Below the pieces are notes generated by a model. It did no database searches, had not been told where the DNA came from, and saw only the letters and a program-made list of their open reading frames with translations. From Kosmotogaceae bacterium (GTDB lineage Bacteria > Thermotogota > Thermotogae > Petrotogales > Kosmotogaceae), in the NCBI GenBank assembly GCA_003444085.1, contig DLVL01000103.1, positions 1-11,064 of the forward strand: DNA of 11,064 nt, given 5' to 3'. Below are positions 1 through 7,215 of the stretch, in pieces. The stretch's first letter is position 1. Every line of letters starts with the position of its first letter. Both the position numbers and the translations under genes were made by a program.

Positions 1-131
1 CCCCAAAAGGAAAATGCTAAAAGTCAGATAAGTGGAAAGAGTCCATTAGCCAAAACCCAACAAAGAAACACTGCCCTTTCCATATATGAATAGCCGAAAG
101 CTCTTCTCCACAGGGATCTCTCGAACTTATT

Positions 132-1034
132 TCACTCGCAGAGATTCTTTAGGAAATCGAGCGCTTCCTTTTTCGCGGTATCAATATCCAGCAGAGCTAT
201 CTCGCCTATCGTCATTTTTCTTGATATCAGCTCGCTTACGAAGCTACACCCGAGATAATAGCCTGTTTGGCTTCGTCCCATAATCTGCTGCCAATCTCCA
301 AAGAAGTCATACGGAGGTAGTTTCTCCCTGTAGTATCTCAGATATTCGCATGCCAGCAATCGCCTGTTGGCATCACACCACTGAAGCCATTCTCCATCAT
401 CGGTCTGCTGATGGTAGGTTTGAACACCTCTAAGCAATTGTTCACACTTCTGAGCGAATCCTTCTTCGTAGAGTCTCCACAGCAGATAATCTCCCGGGTC
501 CATTGGAGATTCGGAGATCCTGATTATTCCATTTTCTTTTCCTCTGAGCAATTCATGACCTACATGACACAACTCGTGTGAAACAAGACCTGCGATTGCC
601 TCATATCTTTCCCAGCCCAACTTGACAATCTGATCCAGCCCATACAGGATTGCAGGATACTGGTTGTAGTAAGTGACCCATCCTGCTCCGTTCCCTATTC
701 CGATATACATCACGACATTTATTCTGTCGTGATGATCTCTCTTGAAGAGCTCCATGTAGTCACCTTCAAGTTCGTTGTGAGCCTTGATAAGATTGTCTCG
801 TGCAACAGGAAGTACATCGAGCTTCTTTGATATCTCAGGGAAGATCCGTTTTGCAGCGACCTCCTTCCAGTCTAGCCCGTAGCTCTTTATGTCGTTAACG
901 CATCGTCCTTTGAGTTCTGGATATCTTGCCAAATAAGTGTCAAACCATCCCTCTGCATAGGTTTCACCATTCTTGAACTCAAGATCATTGAAAAACTCTA
1001 AGAAGCTATCCAGCAGATCAATAGTGTAAATCAT
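132..1034 (-). CDS. Predicted zinc metallopeptidase (gluzincin-like, HExxH)
   Basis: A 300-residue protein with no signal peptide or membrane segment, so probably cytoplasmic. Residues 153-157 read HELCH, a classical HExxH zinc site (His153, His157 as ligands, Glu154 as catalytic base). They are followed by LYEEGFAQ, where Glu191 fits the third ligand of gluzincin-type peptidases (an EGxA element about 34 residues downstream). The sequence before it (GLVSHELCHVGHELL) has the hydrophobic pattern expected of the active-site helix. The family resembles uncharacterised predicted Zn-dependent proteases of the DUF2268 kind; I cannot name it exactly. An ATG 12 codons upstream is possible, but the start at 1034 has a perfect GGAGGT six bases before it, so I chose that. 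The gene is divergent from the cysteine hydrolase/flavoprotein/radical SAM cassette. Substrate unknown. Confidence 0.8.
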   Translation of the reverse strand: MIYTIDLLDSFLEFFNDLEFKNGETYAEGWFDTYLARYPELKGRCVNDIKSYGLDWKEVAAKRIFPEISKKLDVLPVARDNLIKAHNELEGDYMELFKRDHHDRINVVMYIGIGNGAGWVTYYNQYPAILYGLDQIVKLGWERYEAIAGLVSHELCHVGHELLRGKENGIIRISESPMDPGDYLLWRLYEEGFAQKCEQLLRGVQTYHQQTDDGEWLQWCDANRRLLACEYLRYYREKLPPYDFFGDWQQIMGRSQTGYYLGCSFVSELISRKMTIGEIALLDIDTAKKEALDFLKNLCE

Positions 1035-1040
1035 ATCGCA

Positions 1041-1046
1041 ACCTCC
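1041..1046 (-). promoter_or_regulatory. Ribosome binding site deciding the metallopeptidase start
   Basis: Read on the minus strand this is GGAGGT, six bases upstream of the ATG at 1034. It favours that start over the in-frame ATG at 1070, which has no comparable site. Confidence 0.75.
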
Positions 1047-1137
1047 AATTCCCGATAAGTGAGTTTCCATTCAGCGATATTTTCCGGCTGGAGCCCAACT
1101 GGCGTCCAATCTTCTTACAGATCAGAGTGCTTCCAGT

Positions 1138-1143
1138 ATTATA
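1138..1143 (-). promoter_or_regulatory. Putative -10 box of the metallopeptidase gene
   Basis: On the minus strand these bases read TATAAT, the consensus -10 hexamer, about 100 bases upstream of the start codon. At a 17-base spacing the -35 position (1161-1166) reads TCTATA, a poor match, so the promoter may be weak or activator-dependent. No equally good promoter could be recognised for the rightward cassette; TATGAT at 1218-1223 is a possible -10 but lacks a convincing -35. Confidence 0.45.
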
Positions 1144-1240
1144 CACGATGACGAACTGCCTATAGAAAACCTCTAACAGGCAACAGATTATTATCGCATG
1201 GTTATAAGTGGTAGCATTATGATAGCAATCCAGGATGAAC

Positions 1241-1248
1241 AGGAGGAG
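1241..1248 (+). promoter_or_regulatory. Ribosome binding site deciding the cysteine hydrolase start
   Basis: AGGAGGAG; its AGGAGG core lies six bases before the ATG at 1253. The alternative in-frame ATG at 1235 lies upstream of this site and would have no good one of its own. Confidence 0.75.
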
Positions 1249-1252
1249 CCAC

Positions 1253-1843
1253 ATGCTTTCTGAAGATGCTTTCAATAGTCTTTTGGTGCGCGAACGTTCA
1301 AGGCATCCTGCGGTGATTCTCTCACCTGCGTTGCTGCTGATTGATTTCCAGAGGTATTTCACTGATCGTGAGTCTCCTGCATATCTCAAAGGAATTGAGA
1401 ATGCCATGGATAGAACAGCAGAACTAATAGACATTTTCTCGCAGTGCAGAATGCCTGTGGCGATTACCGTGCACAAAGGGGGATCACCCATGATGAGAGA
1501 GTGGTGGGGGAACTCTGTCGAAGAGCCGTGGATATTCTCAGAATTCAAGGGATTTCCCACATTCGCCAAGAATGGATACGATGCCTTTTACGGGACCGAC
1601 CTGGAAGCATTTCTTGAAAGCAAAGGGGTGAATCAGCTGGTTATCTGCGGTGTTATGACGCACCTGTGTTGTGAAACTACTGCAAGATCTGCATTCGTGA
1701 GGGGTTATAGGATCATCATGGTTGAGGACGGGCTTTGTGACAAAAGTATCAGTTACCATGTGTGCTCGCTTAAGAGTCTCTCGCATGGATTCGCTTCGGT
1801 GGCGCGCTCTGGTGAGATAGTCGAACTCCTTGAGAGGCGCTGA
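1253..1843 (+). CDS. Isochorismatase/nicotinamidase-family cysteine hydrolase
   Basis: A 196-residue protein, normal length for the single-domain isochorismatase-like hydrolases. The catalytic triad is visible: Asp31 in LLIDFQ, Lys106 in FAKNGYDAFYGTDL, and Cys139 in the signature GVMTHLCCETTARSAF, which also supplies the GVMT cis-peptide turn. Family members cleave C-N or vinyl-ether bonds in small molecules (nicotinamide, isochorismate, N-carbamoyl compounds), and sequence alone does not fix the substrate. The double Cys (139-140) occurs in a subset of isochorismatase-like enzymes and is not in itself damage. It is the first gene of a cassette: the next gene begins 4 bases after its stop, then the radical SAM gene. 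The protein is probably cytosolic. The family call is firm; a specific reaction is not. Confidence 0.92.
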   Translation: MLSEDAFNSLLVRERSRHPAVILSPALLLIDFQRYFTDRESPAYLKGIENAMDRTAELIDIFSQCRMPVAITVHKGGSPMMREWWGNSVEEPWIFSEFKGFPTFAKNGYDAFYGTDLEAFLESKGVNQLVICGVMTHLCCETTARSAFVRGYRIIMVEDGLCDKSISYHVCSLKSLSHGFASVARSGEIVELLERR

Positions 1844-1847
1844 AGAA

Positions 1848-2639
1848 GTGAAAAGTCGAGTATGTGTTGTAGGAGGAGGCCCCGCTGGAGTGGCGGTTTC
1901 AACAATGCTGAAAAGATACTCGATCGACGTCATCCTTTTTGAGGATCGTGAAATCGGTGGACTTCTGAATAATGCGTGGCGAGTAGAAAACTTTCCTTTG
2001 TTGAGTCCATCTTCTGGTGAAATTCTCTGCAAGAAACTCAAGGACCACCTGTCTTCTCATAATGTCGATGTGTTTAATGAGCACGTTGTCAGCGTTAGAG
2101 ACAACATGGTCATAACTGACAGGTCGGAGTACAGTGCGGATAGAGTTATTCTTGCCACGGGTACCCGGCCAAGAAGGCTCCACGACTTTGAAGTCTCTTC
2201 GAACGTGGTCTATGAATTCAGAGACCTTCCAGCTGATTCGAAGAACATTGCTGTCTACGGAGCCGGAGACATGGCTTTTGACAGCGCAATAAAGGCACGC
2301 TCCCGAAGTATGGGAGTTCTTCAATTCTGCAGAGGAAAGCACGTAAGAGCCATCCCGGCTCTTGTGAGTGAGGCGCGTAGTTCGGGGGTGGATTTTCACA
2401 GTGCGGAACCGATTTATCATGTGAAATCAGAAAACTCCAAGCTGGTTATCGAAACTTCTTCTGCATCGTATCTTGTAGATGGGCTGTTGATCTGTATTGG
2501 AAGAGATGCTCGTTTGCCCGAGCTAGATAATTGCAGGTATGAGATAATCGGTGATGCTAGGGGTGAGCCCTTCAGACAAGCATCAATTGCTGTAGGCGAC
2601 GGTGTGAGAACTGCTATGAAAATAGCTACAGAGTGGTGA
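1848..2639 (+). CDS. Thioredoxin-reductase-like FAD/NAD(P) flavoprotein lacking the redox CxxC
   Basis: A 263-residue two-domain pyridine nucleotide-disulfide oxidoreductase fold, shorter than thioredoxin reductase (about 310-320). The FAD Rossmann motif GGGPAG is at residues 9-14, the ATG motif LATGTRP at 102-108, the NAD(P) Rossmann motif VYGAGDMA at 136-143, and the C-terminal FAD-contacting stretch IGDARGEPFRQA at 234-245. In true thioredoxin reductases a CATC-type dithiol lies just before the NAD(P) motif; here the corresponding loop reads YEFRDL (122-127), with no cysteine. It is therefore unlikely to reduce thioredoxin and may pass NAD(P)H electrons to another acceptor. I chose GTG at 1848, with GAGAGG ten bases upstream; a TTG at 1830 is the alternative and would overlap the previous gene. 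It sits between the hydrolase gene and the radical SAM gene, so supplying electrons to the latter is plausible but unproven. Confidence 0.85.
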   Translation: MKSRVCVVGGGPAGVAVSTMLKRYSIDVILFEDREIGGLLNNAWRVENFPLLSPSSGEILCKKLKDHLSSHNVDVFNEHVVSVRDNMVITDRSEYSADRVILATGTRPRRLHDFEVSSNVVYEFRDLPADSKNIAVYGAGDMAFDSAIKARSRSMGVLQFCRGKHVRAIPALVSEARSSGVDFHSAEPIYHVKSENSKLVIETSSASYLVDGLLICIGRDARLPELDNCRYEIIGDARGEPFRQASIAVGDGVRTAMKIATEW

Positions 2640-2640
2640 T

Positions 2641-3591
2641 TTGGCTTTGAAAGTTCTTCAAAGTTTTGGTAATGATGAACTGGCAAAAGTATATGTTGGC
2701 ATCACAAAGGAAGGCTCTTGGGTAGAATTCGTTGAATCATTACAGCCTCCGTTACCCAGGAAAGATAAGTGGGTCTTGATTGTATCAACAATGGATGGGT
2801 GCCCTGTTAAATGCGGCTTCTGCGATGCCGGAGGTTCGTTCAGGAGAAACCTTACCAGAGAGGAAATAATGGATCAGATACATTATATGGTGGCAAGAAG
2901 ATTCACTGGTGCTGTAAACGTTGCCAAGTTCAAGATTCAGTTTGCACGGATAGGTGAACCTTCACTCAATCCCTCGGTCCTGGAAGTACTGGAAGAACTT
3001 GATGGAAAATATGATGCACCAGGCTTGCTTCCTTCTGTCAGTTCCGTAGCACCCTTGAATTCAGAGAGTTTTTTCGAAGAGCTTCTCGAGATAAAGAATG
3101 AGAGATATGTGGGAAGATTCCAACTTCAATTTTCCGTGCATTCTACGGACAGGGATCAACGCGATTATCTTATCCCTGTGAGGAAGTGGGATCTGGAAAA
3201 AATCGCAGATTATGGATCACAGTTCTGTGGGGAGCACGACAGGAAAGTCACATTGAATTTCGCTCTTTCCTCCGGGTCGCTTGTCGAGTCTGCCGTTATT
3301 TCCAGGCTGTTTGATCCAGCAAAGTTTCTTGTGAAAATCACTCCGGTCAATCCAACATACAGTTCCAGAGACAGGAAGTTGGATTCTGCAGTTGATGATG
3401 ACGGTTCTCTGGTCTATCACCAGAGATTCGTCGATGAGCTCCGTAGTGATGGTTTTGATGTTCTTGTTAGTGTAGGAGAGCCTGAAGAGAACAGAATCGG
3501 TAGTAACTGCGGGCTTTATGTCAAAAGGCATCTTTCGGGTTCTTCGGATCTCTCTGGGGCATATGCCCTTGTGAAGAAGGACACAACATAA
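2641..3591 (+). CDS. Radical SAM protein of the RlmN/Cfr type, truncated and atypical
   Basis: A 316-residue protein. The radical SAM CX3CX2C motif is Cys54, Cys58, Cys61 (GCPVKCGFC), in the same setting as the RlmN/Cfr core (VSSQVGC...CxFC). The SAM-binding GEP is at 105-107 (RIGEPSLNP), followed by RlmN-like FSVHSTD, IPV and TPVNPTY elements. Near the C-terminus GSNCGLY places Cys290 at the position of RlmN's methyl-carrying cysteine (AACGQL). RlmN is about 350-390 residues; here the N-terminal accessory RNA-binding domain is missing and only a short beta segment precedes the core. The RlmN resolving cysteine, seven residues before the first cluster cysteine, is Ile47. So it is probably not a housekeeping 23S/tRNA A2 methylase; its substrate is unknown. 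TTG at 2641 is the only available start, since an in-frame TAG lies at 2623, and it begins one base after the upstream stop. Confidence 0.85.
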   Translation: MALKVLQSFGNDELAKVYVGITKEGSWVEFVESLQPPLPRKDKWVLIVSTMDGCPVKCGFCDAGGSFRRNLTREEIMDQIHYMVARRFTGAVNVAKFKIQFARIGEPSLNPSVLEVLEELDGKYDAPGLLPSVSSVAPLNSESFFEELLEIKNERYVGRFQLQFSVHSTDRDQRDYLIPVRKWDLEKIADYGSQFCGEHDRKVTLNFALSSGSLVESAVISRLFDPAKFLVKITPVNPTYSSRDRKLDSAVDDDGSLVYHQRFVDELRSDGFDVLVSVGEPEENRIGSNCGLYVKRHLSGSSDLSGAYALVKKDTT

Positions 3592-3628
3592 CTCGAAAGA
3601 ACCGCTCAAATAGCCTCTGTTGAAGCTT

Positions 3629-3663
3629 TTCTGTGTTTGGGATCGTTGCCAAGAATCGCAGAA
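3629..3663. repeat. Imperfect inverted repeat between the radical SAM and MoxR genes
   Basis: TTCTGTG (3629-3635) pairs with CGCAGAA (3657-3663) with one G-T wobble, and inside it TTGG (3637-3640) pairs with CCAA (3649-3652) around an 8-base loop. There is no T-tract after it, so it does not look like an intrinsic terminator. It lies in the 94-bp gap upstream of the MoxR ribosome binding site and could be an mRNA leader structure or chance. Confidence 0.35.
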
Positions 3664-3670
3664 ACATATG

Positions 3671-3679
3671 GAAGGGTGA
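3671..3679 (+). promoter_or_regulatory. Ribosome binding site for the TTG start of the MoxR gene
   Basis: GAAGGGTGA; its GGGTGA part is six bases before the TTG at 3686. The upstream ATG at 3668 is in the same frame but meets a TGA after three codons, so the TTG is the real start. Confidence 0.65.
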
Positions 3680-3685
3680 ACAAGT

Positions 3686-4615
3686 TTGTTCGAAGAGATA
3701 ATTGACAAAGTCATCAGTAACGTAGAATATGTGATCAAGGGGAAGAAAGAGGTTATCAGGCTTGTGCTTGCTGCTTTTCTCGCTCGGGGACATGTTCTTC
3801 TGGAAGATGTGCCGGGTGTGGGGAAGACAATGCTTGCAAGAGCCATGGCGAAGAGCCTCGGCCTGGAATCAAAGAGGATTCAGTTCACTCCTGATCTGCT
3901 GCCAACAGATATAACCGGCTTGAATATCCTTGATCGTTCGAGGAGTTCTTTTGTGTTCAGAAAGGGTCCCATTTTCACAAACCTTTTGCTTGCTGATGAA
4001 ATCAACCGGGCTACACCGCGAACTCAATCTGCACTTCTGGAGGCGATGGCAGAGAGGCAGGTGACTGTTGATGGAGAGCGATGGACACTTCCCGAAAACT
4101 TCTTCGTCATGGCAACACAGAATCCCATAGAGTATGAGGGGACATTCATGCTCCCTGAAGCTCAACTTGACAGATTCTTGGTAAGGGTAACGATGGGATA
4201 TCCCGGTGGCGAAAGTGAACTCGAGATGCTTCTTTCTCAAGAGAGAGGTCATCCCATCGATAATCTGGAACCTGTATTAGGTGACGAGGATCTGCGGAAG
4301 ATCTTCGAGGAGCCAGACAGTGTAAGAATAAGCGATGCTGTTATGAAGTACATTGTAGACATTGTCAATGCCACCAGAAACCACCCTTCTCTTGTTCTTG
4401 GAGCAAGTCCGAGAGGAAGCCTTTCTTTGATGAAGCTCTCAAGAGTCATGGCGAGAGTCCAAGGCAGGGATTTCGTTCTACCTGATGATGTGAAGATGCT
4501 CACGAAACCGGCGCTTTCTCACAGGCTCATCCAAAGCACAGAGTCAAGAATCAGAAGACAGACCGTTAACGAGATCCTTGATGAGGTTCTGGAAGAGGTA
4601 TCGGTTGTTCAATGA
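3686..4615 (+). CDS. MoxR-family AAA+ ATPase
   Basis: A 309-residue AAA+ protein of typical MoxR length. Walker A is DVPGVGKT (41-48), Walker B LLLADE (100-105) followed by INRATPRTQSALLEAM, sensor 1 lies around MATQNP (142-147), PEAQLDRF is at 157-164, and GASPRG further on supplies the sensor 2 arginine region. MoxR ATPases are thought to act as chaperones that activate or assemble partner proteins, usually ones encoded beside them. Here the partners are the DUF58 protein, whose ATG overlaps this gene's stop (ATGA at 4612-4615), and the following DUF4129-like membrane protein. The protein is cytosolic with no membrane segment. Translation starts at TTG. All catalytic motifs look intact, so it should be an active ATPase; its target process is not evident from the sequence. 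Confidence 0.95.
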   Translation: MFEEIIDKVISNVEYVIKGKKEVIRLVLAAFLARGHVLLEDVPGVGKTMLARAMAKSLGLESKRIQFTPDLLPTDITGLNILDRSRSSFVFRKGPIFTNLLLADEINRATPRTQSALLEAMAERQVTVDGERWTLPENFFVMATQNPIEYEGTFMLPEAQLDRFLVRVTMGYPGGESELEMLLSQERGHPIDNLEPVLGDEDLRKIFEEPDSVRISDAVMKYIVDIVNATRNHPSLVLGASPRGSLSLMKLSRVMARVQGRDFVLPDDVKMLTKPALSHRLIQSTESRIRRQTVNEILDEVLEEVSVVQ

Positions 4616-5862
4616 CAAATGTTCACCTGAAGCCATTAATCAGGTTGAGTGTTCTTCTGGGGGTTCTCACTATTCTCTTCTGGAACATCTACGTAATCAT
4701 TCTTGACTACATTATAGTGCTTCTCTGGTTTGACTTTCTGGTCAAGATAAGGGCGATTAAGAAAATCGAAATCTCCAGGAAACTCTTTCCATCACGGTTG
4801 TTCGTGAATGAGAAATTCAAGCTTTGCTACCAGGTGACCAATCATTCAAGTACTGGACTTGGTCTAGAGTTTCTTCCAACACTGGATGTTCCTGGCATTT
4901 CGCGAAAGTCACTCTTTCTCAACATGAGTCCAGGTGGAAATGAAGCCATTGAATTGAGTGGTTTCTTTTACACCAGGGGAGTTAAGAACATCGGCTCTTC
5001 CCATTTGGCGATTGCTGGACCTCTCTCCCTGTATAGGATAAGTCGTTCATATCATATGAGTGACGAAGTGATTGTCTTCCCGCACATTGAAGAACTCCGT
5101 TTCAGTAAGGAAGTACTTAAAGACCTTTTGCCTGGTCGCAGGACGCAATATCGTATGCTCGAAGATACAACAAGCATACGGAACGTTCGAGAGTATTCGA
5201 CTGAACCGTTGAACAGGATCCACTGGAAACTATCGGCAAGGTATGACAAGCTTATGTGTAAAGAATTCGATACGACTGCTCAAGGTTCTTTGAAACTGTT
5301 TGTTGATCTGAATATGCCACAAGGTGTTCTTGTAAATGAGACGTGGAGACAGATGAGGAAGAACTATGAAGAACAAGCAGTAGATGCAGCGGCAAGCATA
5401 TTGCGGGATCTGAAAGACCGATCAACTGATGTTGAGCTGATAATTGCAGGAAAGGAGACCTGGATCGAATCATTTCCAGGAAGAGAGTTCGTGAGATATC
5501 TGGATACGCTGACGCGAGCGACAGGCAGTGAGTTGCCAGATCAGCGAATTGTTGAAGTTCTTGAGCGTTTTCTGATGCAGATCTATCAGAATGATACCGT
5601 TGTGCTTGTCTCGATGCACTTGAGCGACAAAGAGCTGCCATTAATTCTGAAGCTTCGTTCGAGGTGTTCAAAAGTCATCATCCTACTGATGCCTTATGGA
5701 TTCCGTCCGGCAGTGTATAGACCGAGCAGGAGTTACTCCATGCCTCATCCAGAAGCGGCGAGACTCCTGGAGAAATCTGAGTTGCTTGTGGAAAATGGAG
5801 TTATAGTTCAATTCATGCTTGAGAATGATGCGCTTCAGGAGGTGCTGGACCTTGTTCCATAA
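4612..5862 (+). CDS. DUF58 domain membrane-anchored protein (MoxR partner)
   Basis: A 416-residue protein. Two hydrophobic segments near the N-terminus (about 12-29 and 31-45) form a membrane hairpin; a beta-rich region follows (about 50-145) with GPLSLYR (136-142), the counterpart of the family's DPFGLF-type element. The diagnostic DUF58 block is at 192-220: REYSTEPLNRIHWKLSAR, then KEFD. Downstream, LKLFVDLNMP resembles the start of a von Willebrand A-like fold, but the MIDAS metal motif DxSxS is not present (DLNMP instead). DUF58 proteins occur next to MoxR ATPases and are regarded as membrane-associated clients. The start overlaps the MoxR stop by four bases, implying coupled translation. 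The cytoplasmic part follows the hairpin. Role otherwise unknown. Confidence 0.9.
   Translation: MTNVHLKPLIRLSVLLGVLTILFWNIYVIILDYIIVLLWFDFLVKIRAIKKIEISRKLFPSRLFVNEKFKLCYQVTNHSSTGLGLEFLPTLDVPGISRKSLFLNMSPGGNEAIELSGFFYTRGVKNIGSSHLAIAGPLSLYRISRSYHMSDEVIVFPHIEELRFSKEVLKDLLPGRRTQYRMLEDTTSIRNVREYSTEPLNRIHWKLSARYDKLMCKEFDTTAQGSLKLFVDLNMPQGVLVNETWRQMRKNYEEQAVDAAASILRDLKDRSTDVELIIAGKETWIESFPGREFVRYLDTLTRATGSELPDQRIVEVLERFLMQIYQNDTVVLVSMHLSDKELPLILKLRSRCSKVIILLMPYGFRPAVYRPSRSYSMPHPEAARLLEKSELLVENGVIVQFMLENDALQEVLDLVP
5837..5844 (+). promoter_or_regulatory. Ribosome binding site deciding a TTG start for the DUF4129-like gene
   Basis: AGGAGGTG lies inside the end of the DUF58 gene, seven bases before an in-frame TTG at 5852. 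The ATG at 5864 would be about 20 bases away and the ATGs at 5825/5828 lie upstream of it, so TTG 5852 is the best-supported start. Confidence 0.7.
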
Positions 5863-7195
5863 GATGTTCTTGATTGCACCTGCCATTTTCTACTGCGCGT
5901 TCATCGATCAACTCGAGTGGACCAGGTTGCTGGCTCTTGGTGTGCTTGTTCTGGTTCTACTTATCAACCGAAAACTGCGGGTGATGAGTATTCCGCTCGC
6001 GTTCGGACTGCTGACCCTGTCGGCTTTCTTCTCCGAAATCAGCTGGTCCTGGGGCATAGGAGTATTGTTCTGCTTCTCAGTTCTGATTTTCTGGAATGAA
6101 GCATATGCCGAACCAGGACACCTGTTATTCTATACGAGTCTTGTCTGGATAATCGTAGCAGGTCTTTTCGGCGGGCCATTCGCGCTGCTGTGTGTTGTGT
6201 CTTTCCTGGCTGTTGCCTTCTTTCTGGCAAAGAGATGGATTGCTTTCTTGCCTGTGATACTTCTTGTTGCTCTGGCTCTGGGATTTCCAGGTGCATTCTC
6301 CAACAGCTTATTCACAGCAGATGCAAGAACTTCAGTAATATCAGAAGAGAGTGATCTTTCTGCAGACCGTGAAAGGTCAGTTCATTCAGAGAACGCGTCT
6401 ATCGATTCTACTGAGCAAAGTATGTACACAGAAGAAAATGATCAGCGATTCACCGAATTGATTCTTTATGTAAGCTTTATTATTATGGGAATTGCTTTCA
6501 TCTTCCTGGCGATAAGACTGCTACTTAATCTCAGGAAAATGAGCAAAAAGGCTTTGCTTACGGCGATCAAGGGACTTGTGATCATAGGAGTTTTCATTGC
6601 TACAATACATTTTCTCTTGCAGGTGCCGACATCACAGATTTCATCAGAATTACATCTTCCTGGATCTGGCGGAGGGCCTGTCGCGGGAGTCCCTCAGGTG
6701 ACCCAGGAGTCTGGAACACTTGATAAAAGCGAATCCGAGGAGACAACCGGGTCAAGGGCTTCTCTGCCCGTTGGGATATTGAGTTCACTGGTAGTCCTTA
6801 TGGCTGCGATGTTAGCTGCTGCAATTGCTCTTCGCTGGTTGATCAAGTACTTCTCGGAAAAGACGTCTGAGGCGAATCGTGCAGATGAGAGTTCTGAGGG
6901 GACAGAAAAGGATTTTGAAGAACAGATATTGGGTGAAGGGGCAGATCTTGTGAGACAGGCGTATCTCATCGCTAGAAGAAGACTCTTTCCTGACCTTGAT
7001 TATCTCACACCAATCGAATTGCTCTCCAAGAAAAGTCAAAGTGCATTCATCAGCCTGACTGAAGAATTTGTGAGGGTAGAATATGGTTTCTCTTCTCCCA
7101 GCCTTTCTGATCAGGAGTTGACAAAGCTGTTTCTGGAAACGCTGCCTTCAGGGCTTCTGTCAAATGATAGGAAGGATAACAGCAAAGAGCAGTGA
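5852..7195 (+). CDS. Multi-pass membrane protein with DUF4129-like C-terminal domain
   Basis: A 447-residue protein with about ten predicted membrane segments: seven packed between residues 3 and 149, two at about 204-226 and 238-257, and one at about 305-331. Between them are two polar loops: an acidic Ser/Glu-rich one (151-200) and a Gly/Ser/Thr-rich one (258-303). The soluble tail (about 355-432) has the DUF4129 pattern: ADLVRQAYLIARRRLF, YLTPIELL and FVRVEYG. In many MoxR/DUF58 operons the third protein is a transglutaminase-DUF4129 fusion; here no Cys-His-Asp transglutaminase domain is visible, and the position it would take is the short acidic loop. The gene overlaps the end of DUF58 by 11 bases, so the three proteins are probably made together and may form a membrane complex. 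Molecular function unknown. Confidence 0.8.
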   Translation: MFHKMFLIAPAIFYCAFIDQLEWTRLLALGVLVLVLLINRKLRVMSIPLAFGLLTLSAFFSEISWSWGIGVLFCFSVLIFWNEAYAEPGHLLFYTSLVWIIVAGLFGGPFALLCVVSFLAVAFFLAKRWIAFLPVILLVALALGFPGAFSNSLFTADARTSVISEESDLSADRERSVHSENASIDSTEQSMYTEENDQRFTELILYVSFIIMGIAFIFLAIRLLLNLRKMSKKALLTAIKGLVIIGVFIATIHFLLQVPTSQISSELHLPGSGGGPVAGVPQVTQESGTLDKSESEETTGSRASLPVGILSSLVVLMAAMLAAAIALRWLIKYFSEKTSEANRADESSEGTEKDFEEQILGEGADLVRQAYLIARRRLFPDLDYLTPIELLSKKSQSAFISLTEEFVRVEYGFSSPSLSDQELTKLFLETLPSGLLSNDRKDNSKEQ

Positions 7196-7215
7196 CCAGT
7201 AATGAGAGGCTCTTG

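Noticed and set aside
86..283. Rightward 65-codon open frame at the left edge
   Set aside because: It lies mostly antisense to the 3' end of the metallopeptidase gene, has low-complexity Arg/Ser-rich composition and no ribosome binding site. Bases 1-131 hold no supportable feature.
1018..1569. Leftward 183-codon open frame across the divergent promoter region
   Set aside because: Antisense to the cysteine hydrolase gene and running through the intergenic gap; the encoded protein resembles no family and the frame overlaps a well-supported gene on each side.
1538..2420. Leftward open frames (1538-2041 and 1899-2420) antisense to the hydrolase and flavoprotein genes
   Set aside because: Both real genes have clear catalytic or cofactor motifs; the antisense products show none.
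3217..3846. Leftward 209-codon open frame spanning the radical SAM/MoxR gap
   Set aside because: Overlaps the C-terminus of the radical SAM protein and the Walker A region of MoxR; shadow frame with no ribosome binding site or motif.
4840..5240. von Willebrand A metal-ion site in the DUF58 protein
   Set aside because: The DxSxS motif is absent; only the general strand pattern is reminiscent, so I annotated DUF58 alone.
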